Below are positions 1 to 8,401 of a stretch of 64,000 nucleotides of DNA, one piece after another. The position numbers and the translations under genes were made by a program. Position 1 is the first letter of the stretch. Each line of letters opens with the position of its first letter. The notes beneath the pieces were generated by a model. It saw only the letters and a list, made by a program, of their open reading frames with translations, searched no databases and was not told where the DNA came from. Source of the DNA: Lewinellaceae bacterium (lineage in GTDB: Bacteria; Bacteroidota; Bacteroidia; Chitinophagales; Saprospiraceae); NCBI GenBank assembly GCA_020636105.1, contig JACJYL010000001.1:930001-994000 (forward strand). Direction: 5' to 3'.

Positions 1-1
1 C

Positions 2-355
2 ATTTCAGATGATAACGGCTGTACCGCCTCCGATGAACTTACCGTTATCGTGGAGAAAGAAGACGATATTTACATCCCCAATGCTTTTTCACCAAATGAT
101 GATGGAATTAATGACCTCTTTTATATTCACGCCGCAAAGGGTGCGGTTAAGGTAATTGAGTTCATCATTGTGGATCGTTGGGGAGGATTGGTATTTCAAA
201 ATAAAGACTTCCTCCCTAATGCCCCGGAGGGTGGCTGGAATGGCAGGCAAAAAGGCCAATTGCTCAATGCTGGGGTTTATGTCTATTCGGCCCGAATTGA
301 AATGTCCGACGGAAGGGTGGTTAAAAAAATGGGAGAAGTTAACCTGATCTATTGA
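2..355 (+). CDS. CHU_C gliding-motility-associated C-terminal domain protein, 3' end only
   Basis: The reading frame is open from the window edge, so the start is missing; about 117 residues are visible. The tail contains the CHU_C signature (DDIYIPNAFSPNDDGINDLF) followed by VDRWGGLVFQ and a closing GVYVYSARIEM...GEVNLIY. This domain ends large secreted proteins of gliding Bacteroidota and is a type B-like T9SS secretion signal in characterised members. The few residues before it (NGCTASDELTVIVEKED) look like the end of a PKD/Ig-like repeat. The next gene downstream carries a close relative of the same domain, so the two are probably tandem paralogues. The function of the missing part cannot be judged. 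Confidence 0.9.
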   Translation: MSDDNGCTASDELTVIVEKEDDIYIPNAFSPNDDGINDLFYIHAAKGAVKVIEFIIVDRWGGLVFQNKDFLPNAPEGGWNGRQKGQLLNAGVYVYSARIEMSDGRVVKKMGEVNLIY

Positions 356-523
356 TTACAGCCTGACATAGGACATCCCTTATATTTTAATTGGATAATA
401 TCTTGATGGCTCTTGCATTGTTTTCAAAAAGAACCAAATAAGGCAGTCATTATTTCCCAAAAATTGAATTTTTATCTTCTATATAGATAATTTTCATAAT
501 TTGTGACAAATTTCTTCACAGGT

Positions 524-3500
524 ATGACGAAGTTAACGCTTCCATTTTTGCTTTTGGCTATATGCCTATCCTTTGTGCATACGGATGAGAAACAAATTTC
601 AAAATCACAGGGTGAATCAAAAATGTTGAAACAGACATTTTGGGAGGCTCCATTTTTATTACCTCCTGATCTGCCCTACACCTCAAAAAAAAACACCTTT
701 TTTCTTTCTGAATCCGACTTCTTTTCAACCACCACCAATCTAATCACTAGCGAGGTCAGTATTGACTCCATAGCCCCCATTTGTCTTAAACCCTCTACGA
801 ATGCATTTGAACTTACTGCAACCATAACAGGAGATCCTGGAACCGGAACATGGAGCGGAAATGGAATAACCGATAGCGTTTTCGGTATTTTCGACCCCCA
901 AATAGCTGGTATCGGTACCCATATTATCACCTATACTTTTAGCAATCCGGATACCTTAATCATTGCGACCACTGAGATACAAGTCATTCAGCAACCCGAT
1001 GCAACATTTTTCACTGATGACGTCATTTGCGAGTTGGACACCCTTGACATCCTCTTTTTTGGGGAAGCGGGCCCGACTGCTCAATTTGAATGGAATTTTG
1101 ACGAAGGAAATATCCTTTCCGGAACAGGCGAAGGGCCATACAGGATTTACTGGGACACTTCTGGCGACAGGCTGGTGCAATTACTGATCGTTGATGGGGT
1201 TTGTATGTCCGATACTTTCGAAATGAATATACAGGTGGACCCAAAACTGGACACCCCGAATATTGTATGTGAAGAAACTTTCACCAGCATTTCTTATGAA
1301 TGGAACCCCATTGAACACTCGACTGCCTACGTGGTCTCTGTAATAAACGGGCCCTTGGGATTAATAACTTCCGATACCAGCTACCTTTTACAAGGATTAA
1401 CCCCGGGGCAATCCATAGGAATTAAAATGGTTGTAGTAAGTGCAAACTCATGCCCGGGCAGTATTACCCTGCCAGTCTGCACCACCACCTATTGTCCTGA
1501 AAATGTTGATGCCATTGTTCCTTTTGGGCCGGTATGCATTGCTCCCGGACAAACAGACACTATCACTCTGGAACACAATATTGATGAAACACTGAGTGAT
1601 TTTTCCATTTCATGGTTTGGACCCGGCATCATTGATTCTATTGAGGGCAAGTTGGTGATAAACGATCAAATGTTGGGAGTGAATGAAGTCTATCTTTTCC
1701 TGGATAGTGATGTTTGCACCGCATATGATACATTGACATTCGAGGTCTTCCCGGGTCCGATTGCTGATTTTTCCCTGCCCGATACGGCTTGTTTTACGGA
1801 GGAAATTCCTCTGGTTTTTACCGGAACAAATGTAACCGATTCGATTTTAAGCTGGGAACTTGACGGAGGAAACATCCTCAGTAATTCTCCCAATAATGAC
1901 AGCCTCACCGTTCATTGGACGACTCCCGGCTCAAAAGTGGTTACCCTGCAAATCGATCATCCTGAATGTATCGGAAGCAGCGTTTCTTACCCTATCGAAA
2001 TCCAGGACGCGCCTATTCCTCCCCAGATAAATTGCGAAGCCAATCTTACCGAAATACTCTTTACCTGGCCTTTTGACCCAATAGCTTCGGGATACCAGGT
2101 CATTGTCAATGAAGGACCTCCGGGAAATTTAACTTCGGACACTTCCTACCTGGTGCAAAATCTCCTCCCGGGGCAAACATCCGGCATTGAGGTCATTTTG
2201 TTAAGTTCCAATGAATGTCCTTCCGTAAGCAATTTTGGCTCGTGTACCACTTTAACATGCCCGGATGTAACCCTTGAAATAGAAGAGATTACCCCTATTT
2301 GCTTTGAATACACAGACACCCTTCAGTTGCAACTTGCTCAAAGCCTGGGGATAGATACCGGCACCTTCTATTGGTTCGGGAATGGGATCATTGACGATCA
2401 AAATGGTTTATTTGAATTGAACGCCATGCAAATAAACCAGCTCAATGAAGTCATTGCCATTTACGAGGAATCCGTTTGTTTCTACTCCGATACCATTCAA
2501 ATAGCGGTAAATCTTCAACCGGAAAGTTCTTTTGTCCTCGCAGACAGTTTATGTTTGGGCGACACCACTTCGGTTGTTTATACAGGAAACGCATCCCTAA
2601 GTGATAATTTCAACTGGAATTTTGGCAATGCAACTGCTATAAATACTTCAACAGGGCCCGGCCCCATTCAACTCACCTGGAATAGTCCCGGCATTCAAAA
2701 TTTATCCCTTTCCGTGGAAGCATCAGGTTGTGTTTCTGAAGAAACCATGGATTCCATTATGTTATTCGCACCGCTAAATATCCCGGAACCTGAATGTAAT
2801 GCCACGGCAAATACTATTGAAGTGAACTGGCCAGCGATACAAGGCGCCGCCGGGTATGAGTTCGAAACAGGGCAAAATTTCGATTTCACCTGGACCTCAG
2901 ATACCTCTGTTTTAATAACAGGTTTAACACCGGACTCCCTTCTGGATTTCACCTTAATTGCTTTAAACGATAATCTTTGCGGAAATACCGAGACTTCTTT
3001 TTCCTGCACTACCCTGCCCTGCTTACCGGTTATTTTTAACTGGGCTGCCGACCAGGAAAACCTCTGTCTTGGCGATCAGACCAATATCCTTTTTGATATT
3101 ACAGGGAGTGATACTTTTAATATAATAATTGCAGCCGGAAACGATACGACTGCTTACACAAGTATTGTAGATGGAATCGGCATACCCTTTATTCCAGCTC
3201 AAAATACGGTTTATCATATCATCAGTATAGAAAATCAAAACGCACCGGCCTGTGTCCCTGAAATCCCTGAGGACATCAATATCGAAGTGCATGAGCCATT
3301 AGAAGCCGGGACCTCTACTGATCCTGAAGAAATATGCAGTGGCCTCAATACGTTAGTCTTACTGCCTGATCTCATCCTCGGTTACCAAACGGGAGGCATC
3401 TGGTCAGACCACTCTACTCCCCCTTCTCCTCCGGGCGCGCTGAATGTCAACACAGGAACTTTTTCTGTGGACAATTCTCCTGCCGGAACCTATTCGTTCC

Positions 3501-4609
3501 TTTACACTTTACCTTCGCCCCTGCCTTGTCCGGCAGTCGAGGTCGAAGTTAGCCTGATTATCAATGAATCACCCATTGCGGATGCGGGCGAAGACCTGAC
3601 CTTAGGTTGTTTGATTGATGAAGGAAGCATTGGAAGCGGTGAGACGAGTACTGGATCTGACATTAACATTCAATGGACCTCGGCTGGAGGCACGCCTATT
3701 GAAAATCCTAATGATCCTGTGATAGAAGTTAACCAGGCGGATCAATATTTTCTGACGGTAACCAATAACCTGACGGGCTGCACAAGTATGGATGAAGTAA
3801 TGGTCAGCTCTGATATATCATTTCTAACCGCCTATACCTCCATTACCCCAATTACCTGTTTTGGAGAAAACAACGGAATTATCCGTTTGGATTCAGTGGC
3901 AGGAGGCACGCCTCCTTATCTTATTTCGTTCAACGGTAATCCACCTGTTTCCCAAACGTTTTTTTCAGATTTGCCCTCCGGCGATTACGAACTTTTGATC
4001 ATAGATTCTGAAGGATGCCAAACGTCAAGCAATATTAGCCTTGATGCCCCTCAACCTTTAACCGTTCAGATTAACGGCAATTTTGAAAACGGAGAACCTT
4101 TTATTCAAATTGGGGATGATTTACAGTTAACGGCCATAGTCAACAGGCTGTTTTCCGAGATTGATACCGTCGTCTGGAACCCGAATACACTCCAGCAGCT
4201 GGGCCCTCTTTCTGTTTCGGATCAGCCCGGCGTAACCATTACCTATACTATTAGTGTGACTGATGTAAACGGCTGTAAAGCAATGGATGTGTTGACGGTT
4301 TTTGTCAGGAAAAACAGCAATGTGTATATTCCGAACTCATTTTCGCCGAATAATGACGGCATCAATGACCTGTTCATGATCTTTTCAGGTAAAGGGGTTG
4401 AGGAAGTCGTTAATTTTTCCATCTTCAACCGATGGGGAGAAATGGTCTTTCAACAAAATAATTTTCAACCAAACGATGACATTTATGGCTGGGACGGTAA
4501 CTTTTACGGGCAGCCTATGAATCCAGGGGTGTTTGTTTATTCAGCGGAGATCAAAATGATCGGCGGTGAGGTGGTCATTTTCAAAGGTGAAGTAAACCTA
4601 ATTCGCTAA
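524..4609 (+). CDS. Large secreted PKD/fibronectin III repeat protein with CHU_C C-terminal domain
   Basis: A 1361-residue protein counted from the ATG at 524, which opens directly on a signal peptide (MTKLTLPFLLLAICLSFVH); a GTG at 503 would add seven residues. The body alternates PKD-like modules (for example FEWNFDEGNILSGTGEG) with three fibronectin III-like modules, each beginning near PxIxCE and containing TSDTSYL and GLTPGQS-type loops. A SprB-like repeat (CFGENNGIIRLDSVAGGTPPY) follows. The last ~90 residues are CHU_C (NVYIPNSFSPNNDGINDLF, FNRWGEMVFQ). By family knowledge this is a T9SS-exported surface or adhesin-like protein of gliding bacteria; ligand and role are not visible. It converges on the SulP gene with only 24 bases between. 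Confidence 0.88.
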   Translation: MTKLTLPFLLLAICLSFVHTDEKQISKSQGESKMLKQTFWEAPFLLPPDLPYTSKKNTFFLSESDFFSTTTNLITSEVSIDSIAPICLKPSTNAFELTATITGDPGTGTWSGNGITDSVFGIFDPQIAGIGTHIITYTFSNPDTLIIATTEIQVIQQPDATFFTDDVICELDTLDILFFGEAGPTAQFEWNFDEGNILSGTGEGPYRIYWDTSGDRLVQLLIVDGVCMSDTFEMNIQVDPKLDTPNIVCEETFTSISYEWNPIEHSTAYVVSVINGPLGLITSDTSYLLQGLTPGQSIGIKMVVVSANSCPGSITLPVCTTTYCPENVDAIVPFGPVCIAPGQTDTITLEHNIDETLSDFSISWFGPGIIDSIEGKLVINDQMLGVNEVYLFLDSDVCTAYDTLTFEVFPGPIADFSLPDTACFTEEIPLVFTGTNVTDSILSWELDGGNILSNSPNNDSLTVHWTTPGSKVVTLQIDHPECIGSSVSYPIEIQDAPIPPQINCEANLTEILFTWPFDPIASGYQVIVNEGPPGNLTSDTSYLVQNLLPGQTSGIEVILLSSNECPSVSNFGSCTTLTCPDVTLEIEEITPICFEYTDTLQLQLAQSLGIDTGTFYWFGNGIIDDQNGLFELNAMQINQLNEVIAIYEESVCFYSDTIQIAVNLQPESSFVLADSLCLGDTTSVVYTGNASLSDNFNWNFGNATAINTSTGPGPIQLTWNSPGIQNLSLSVEASGCVSEETMDSIMLFAPLNIPEPECNATANTIEVNWPAIQGAAGYEFETGQNFDFTWTSDTSVLITGLTPDSLLDFTLIALNDNLCGNTETSFSCTTLPCLPVIFNWAADQENLCLGDQTNILFDITGSDTFNIIIAAGNDTTAYTSIVDGIGIPFIPAQNTVYHIISIENQNAPACVPEIPEDINIEVHEPLEAGTSTDPEEICSGLNTLVLLPDLILGYQTGGIWSDHSTPPSPPGALNVNTGTFSVDNSPAGTYSFLYTLPSPLPCPAVEVEVSLIINESPIADAGEDLTLGCLIDEGSIGSGETSTGSDINIQWTSAGGTPIENPNDPVIEVNQADQYFLTVTNNLTGCTSMDEVMVSSDISFLTAYTSITPITCFGENNGIIRLDSVAGGTPPYLISFNGNPPVSQTFFSDLPSGDYELLIIDSEGCQTSSNISLDAPQPLTVQINGNFENGEPFIQIGDDLQLTAIVNRLFSEIDTVVWNPNTLQQLGPLSVSDQPGVTITYTISVTDVNGCKAMDVLTVFVRKNSNVYIPNSFSPNNDGINDLFMIFSGKGVEEVVNFSIFNRWGEMVFQQNNFQPNDDIYGWDGNFYGQPMNPGVFVYSAEIKMIGGEVVIFKGEVNLIR

Positions 4610-4633
4610 TGCCAATCATCGCAGGCCTTATTT

Positions 4634-6328
4634 CTATTCGCATCTTTTTTTGATTTCGTCCACTGCTGTTTCCATATCGGCAAAAAATACATCCGAACCA
4701 ATTTGATTAAAAAATCCTCCTTTTCTCAATACATCCTGGCTGACGACTTTCATCCCCTGGAAATAAATACCCCCACGTGTGTTCTTCCATTTTTGGACTT
4801 CAGTAGCCAGCCATTCAGCAGCACCAAAGTCAATAAAATTGATGCCAGCGGACATGACGAGAATGCTTTTTACCTCATTTTCTTTGTAAGCCTTATGAAA
4901 ATATTCAGCCACAGTTTCTATCGAACCAAAATAAAGGGAACCATCAATTCGTATTATTTTACAATTCAAATCCTCTTTCAGATTTTCCTCCCGAATAAGA
5001 TTGATGTATTTGTTGTCCTCATTTAATCCCATCACAGCAATATTGGGTTTGGAAGTCCTTTCAAGATAAAAATAAAGAGAAGCCAGGATCCCGGCGAGCA
5101 AAGCCATCTCCAATGCGAAAAACAAAGTCCCGATAATGGTGATCATCAAAACGATTAACTCTTTTTTACTCGTCTTGAAAATATGTTTGATATGAATGAT
5201 ATCTACCAGGTTATACCCAACAAGCAAAATGATCCCCCCCATAGCGGCTTTGGGCAGATAAGCGGCATAATTTGCCAAAAATAATAAAACAAGCATTAAA
5301 AAAAAGGAAGCAAAAATGGCAGAAAGCGGCGTTTTTGCCCCAGCCTGAAAATTCACGCCTGACCGGGTGAACGATCCGGAACTCGCGTAACAGTTAAAAA
5401 AACTGGGAATGATATTGGAAAGCCCCTGGCCTATAAACTCCTGGTTGACATTTAGCCGTTGGTTAGAATACAAGGCAATGGCCCGGGCAATGGAAACGGC
5501 TTCCACCAATCCCAGAAGTGCCAAAATAAAAGCGCCAGGCATTAATAACTGGATGCGTTCCCATGAAAACTGGGGGACTGAAAATGGCGGCAGATGGGAA
5601 GGAATTTGACCCACCGTTTCGATACCTACTGAATCTCCCCCCAAAATCAACGCCAGGATACTTCCCGCAAGCATCGCTATCAACATATTAAAGCGCTTTA
5701 ACACCTTAATATATTTTTTGATTAAAATCGCAATGAGTAAGGTGGAAACAGCAGTGACAAAAACATACCAGTTAATCTCACTCCAATGCTCAGGTATGTA
5801 CATCAGGATTTCAACAATTTCGCTTCCCTGGGGCATCTTTAATCCAAAAACGTGCTTTAATTGTTTAAAGGCGATCAGAATCCCTGCCCCGGCAGTAAAA
5901 CCAATGACTACTGTATTGGACACAAAATTGACCAATTTCCCCATCTTTAAAAGCCCCATAAACAACTTGATAAAACCCGTCATCGTCGTCAATACCAATG
6001 CCAGGGAGATATAGGTTTCGAGGTCTGTTTCAGGATGGACAAATTTAGTGATGGTCCCATAAACAACAATAGAGCTGGTAGTAGTAGGGCCTGATATCAG
6101 ATGGTAGGAAGATCCCCAAAGGGCTGCGATGATTGGCGTAAGCATGGCCACATAAAACCCATAAACCGGAGGCATTCCCGCAATCATTGCAAAGGCAACT
6201 GCCTGTGGAATAACGATAATGGTTCCCGTAATCCCCGCAATCAGATCATCCTTCCATGTTTTTTTGGTCATGGGAAGCCATTCGAGAAATGGAAATACTT
6301 TTTGTAAGGTGGCTGATCGGTTACTCAT
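4634..6328 (-). CDS. SulP-family inorganic anion transporter with C-terminal STAS domain
   Basis: A 564-residue protein counted from the ATG at 6328 (MSNRSATLQKVFPFLEWLP). An upstream in-frame ATG at 6385 is rejected because it lies inside a terminator hairpin. The N-terminal ~430 residues are the multi-span SulP transporter core with the family start (WKDDLIAGITGTIIVIPQAVAFAMIAG) and the GLSNIIPSFFNCYASSGSFTRSGVN loop region. Residues ~450-564 form a STAS domain. SulP proteins move sulfate, bicarbonate or other anions across the inner membrane; the substrate here cannot be read from sequence. The gene lies downstream of a persulfide dioxygenase-type gene on the same strand, which makes sulfate or thiosulfate-related transport attractive, but an intrinsic terminator separates them. 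Confidence 0.9.
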   Translation of the reverse strand: MSNRSATLQKVFPFLEWLPMTKKTWKDDLIAGITGTIIVIPQAVAFAMIAGMPPVYGFYVAMLTPIIAALWGSSYHLISGPTTTSSIVVYGTITKFVHPETDLETYISLALVLTTMTGFIKLFMGLLKMGKLVNFVSNTVVIGFTAGAGILIAFKQLKHVFGLKMPQGSEIVEILMYIPEHWSEINWYVFVTAVSTLLIAILIKKYIKVLKRFNMLIAMLAGSILALILGGDSVGIETVGQIPSHLPPFSVPQFSWERIQLLMPGAFILALLGLVEAVSIARAIALYSNQRLNVNQEFIGQGLSNIIPSFFNCYASSGSFTRSGVNFQAGAKTPLSAIFASFFLMLVLLFLANYAAYLPKAAMGGIILLVGYNLVDIIHIKHIFKTSKKELIVLMITIIGTLFFALEMALLAGILASLYFYLERTSKPNIAVMGLNEDNKYINLIREENLKEDLNCKIIRIDGSLYFGSIETVAEYFHKAYKENEVKSILVMSAGINFIDFGAAEWLATEVQKWKNTRGGIYFQGMKVVSQDVLRKGGFFNQIGSDVFFADMETAVDEIKKRCE

Positions 6329-6361
6329 CGAAAACGCTTTGTTATTGAATCCTAAATATAC

Positions 6362-6406
6362 AAAATAAAAAAAACAGGACCCCATTTAATCATGGAGCCC
6401 TGTTGG
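6362..6406 (-). terminator. Intrinsic terminator after the CstB-like gene
   Basis: Read on the minus strand, a 13-base stem (AACAGGGCTCCAT pairing with ATGGGGTCCTGTT through G-U wobbles) with a six-base loop runs straight into a T-rich tract. It lies between the stop of the persulfide dioxygenase gene and the start of the SulP gene. It therefore argues for separate or attenuated transcription of SulP, and for the downstream SulP start at 6328. Confidence 0.85.
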
Positions 6407-6422
6407 TTTATCTAAAAATGAT

Positions 6423-7838
6423 TTATTTCAAGGTTGATGGACAAACATACTCAGTTCTCGGAATGTTCGTCTTTTCGAAATCTTCTATATTAGCCAGCAC
6501 ATTTACAAGGTTATTAAATCCTCTTGCTTTCAGGATGGAAGCAGCGATGGTCGAACGGTTTCCACTACGACAATGAACGTAGTAGGTTTTATTCCTGTCC
6601 AATGCACTCATATTGGCATTGATATAATCCAATGGAAAGTTTTCCGAAGCAGCAAGGTGCTCTGCCTGCCACTCACCGGGCTTACGAACATCGAGAAGAT
6701 TGATCTCTTTATTTTCAACATAAGCTTTTTCAAGACCTTTCGCATCAACCGAAGGTAAGGTGTCTATTTCTCTTCCTTCGGCTTTCCATGCGTCAAAACC
6801 ACCTTTCAGGTATCCGATCGCATTGTCATAACCTACACGGGCCAGTCGCATAACCGCTTCCTCTTCTCTTCCTTCAGTAGCAACGATCAAAATGGGCTGC
6901 TTCAGGTCAACGATTAAGGCACCTACCCAAGTGGCAAAACTTCCGTCAAGACTGATGAAAATAGAATTAGGAATAAATCCGTTTCCAAACACCTCCTGTG
7001 CACGGGTATCCAGGATCAATGCTTCATGCTCTTCTGCTGCAGCTTCGAAGGCTCTTGGTGAGAGTGCAACAGAACCACGTTTCAACACTACATCAACACT
7101 TTCATAACCTGTTTTATTCAACATCGCATTTTTGGGGAAATACTGGGGAGGAGGAGCCAAACCATCGGTCACCTCTTTAATGAACTCTTCCTTTGTCATA
7201 TCCGCTCTCAAAGCGTAATTGGTTCTTTTTTGGTTGCCAAGGCTATCCACTGTATCGGTGCTGAGGTTCTTACCACAAGCAGAGCCGGCACCATGTGCGG
7301 GATAAACGATCACATCGTCAGCTAATGGCATGATCTTGTTCCGCAAACTGTCAAAAAGGAAACCTGCAAGATCTTCTTTGGTAATTGCCCCCTGCTTTAT
7401 GGCAAGGTCCGGGCGGCCTACATCCCCCAGAAAAAGGGTATCTCCCGTAAAAATGGCATAATCTTTTCCTTGTTCATCCTTCAGCAGGAAAGTTGAACTT
7501 TCCATGGTATGCCCCGGAGTATGGAGAACGGTCATGGTGACATTTCCTACATGAAAAACTTCACCATCTTTTGCCTGGTAAGATTCATAGGCAGTTTCAG
7601 CGTTTGGACCATAAACGATTGTGGCCCCTGTTTTTTTGGCAAGGTCAACGTGCCCGGAAACGAAATCCGCATGGAAGTGAGTCTCAAAAATGTATTTGAG
7701 TTTAACGCCATCATTTTCCAATCGTTCGATATAAGGACCCGTTTCGCGAAGTGGGTCAATGATAAGGGCCTCGCCTTCGCTTACAATATAGTAGGCAGCC
7801 TCAGCCAGGCAGCCTGTGTATATTTGTTCAACTTTCAT
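6423..7838 (-). CDS. CstB-like persulfide dioxygenase / pseudorhodanese / rhodanese protein
   Basis: 471 residues in three parts. Residues 1-~240 are a metallo-beta-lactamase-fold persulfide dioxygenase: the metal-binding stretch ETHFHADFVSGH gives His54, His56, Asp58 and His63, followed by HTPGHTMESS, FTGDTLF and YPAHGAGSACGKN. Residues ~265-360 are a rhodanese-like domain whose active-site position reads VATEGREEE, with no Cys (a pseudorhodanese). Residues ~370-460 are a second rhodanese with the active-site loop HCRSGNRS (Cys423). This order matches staphylococcal CstB, which oxidises persulfides to thiosulfate during sulfide detoxification. The protein is probably cytoplasmic, with no signal peptide. 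A TAnnTTTG-type element and an inverted repeat lie upstream. Confidence 0.9.
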   Translation of the reverse strand: MKVEQIYTGCLAEAAYYIVSEGEALIIDPLRETGPYIERLENDGVKLKYIFETHFHADFVSGHVDLAKKTGATIVYGPNAETAYESYQAKDGEVFHVGNVTMTVLHTPGHTMESSTFLLKDEQGKDYAIFTGDTLFLGDVGRPDLAIKQGAITKEDLAGFLFDSLRNKIMPLADDVIVYPAHGAGSACGKNLSTDTVDSLGNQKRTNYALRADMTKEEFIKEVTDGLAPPPQYFPKNAMLNKTGYESVDVVLKRGSVALSPRAFEAAAEEHEALILDTRAQEVFGNGFIPNSIFISLDGSFATWVGALIVDLKQPILIVATEGREEEAVMRLARVGYDNAIGYLKGGFDAWKAEGREIDTLPSVDAKGLEKAYVENKEINLLDVRKPGEWQAEHLAASENFPLDYINANMSALDRNKTYYVHCRSGNRSTIAASILKARGFNNLVNVLANIEDFEKTNIPRTEYVCPSTLK

Positions 7839-7873
7839 GGTACAATTTTTAGTATTTATAAATTATTTCTGTG

Positions 7874-7881
7874 CAAATGTA
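7874..7881 (-). promoter_or_regulatory. Candidate -7 promoter element of the CstB-like gene
   Basis: On the minus strand this reads TACATTTG, matching the Bacteroidota -7 consensus TAnnTTTG, 35 bases before the start codon at 7838. I could not find a TTTG -33 partner at the expected 19-21 base spacing, so the call rests on the -7 box alone. Confidence 0.4.
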
Positions 7882-7883
7882 TG

Positions 7884-7901
7884 AACATGAATTCATATGT
7901 T
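7884..7901. promoter_or_regulatory. Inverted repeat next to the CstB-like promoter, possible operator
   Basis: AACAT-N8-ATGTT, with a perfect inner palindrome ATGAATTCAT at 7887-7896, lies just upstream of the candidate -7 box, where a repressor or activator dimer could bind. Sulfide-oxidation genes are commonly controlled by persulfide-sensing regulators, but no regulator gene is adjacent and the binding protein is unknown. Confidence 0.35.
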
Positions 7902-8110
7902 TTGTAAAATAGATCACAAAAGGGAAAATTTTATCCATTTTCAGCATTTTCAGCATTTAAAATTGTATTTCAACCATTATCAGAAATAATAAAATACCTG
8001 CAAATACTAAGGATCTCCCCCATGCCAAATCCTTTCGGAAGATGAAAATAAAAAAAAAAAGAAAATGCTGGAAAACGAAAAAGGAAATTTCGCAAAAAAG
8101 GTTTTGAGGC

Positions 8111-8148
8111 AAAAAAAAAGCCCTCTAACCGTTAAAAGTTAGAGGGCT
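8111..8148 (-). terminator. Orphan intrinsic terminator (minus strand)
   Basis: An 11-base perfect stem (AGCCCTCTAAC at 8119-8129 with GTTAGAGGGCT at 8138-8148, 8-base loop) is followed on the minus strand by nine consecutive T bases. No annotated minus-strand gene ends here: the nearest gene to the right is on the plus strand. It may end a small RNA or act in the long leader of the CstB-like gene. Confidence 0.75.
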
Positions 8149-8401
8149 AAAAAGTCATCCCTATGATTATAAATCTTTATTTTCATTTAAATGTAAGGCT
8201 AAGGTATAAAATGATTCCCGAATCTCATAGAAATTAAAGCATTTTTTCGGAAATTGCACCCTGCAAAAACATCCGGGGGAAAAATAGTCCTGAATTGCCA
8301 TCAACCAGATTTCCTGCCTATTCCGGATCAAGATTATCTTTCAATATCCAACATTGGGGTCAAAAAAACCTCAATTCTGAAAAAACCTTAAAATATTAGT
8401 T

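Larger units (their letters stand above)
7839..8401. other. 563-base gap between divergent genes
   Basis: AT-rich and without a convincing open reading frame on either strand. It holds the candidate promoter and inverted repeat of the CstB-like gene near 7874-7901 and a strong hairpin at 8119-8148 that is a terminator only when read on the minus strand. The remaining sequence from 8149 to 8401 shows nothing I can name, but it is where a minus-strand transcript ending at that hairpin would have to start. Confidence 0.6.

Noticed and set aside
6329..6385. Upstream start for the SulP protein at 6385
   Set aside because: This extension overlaps the terminator hairpin at 6362-6406 and encodes a segment (MGSCFFYFVYLGFNNKAFS) not expected at the SulP N-terminus.
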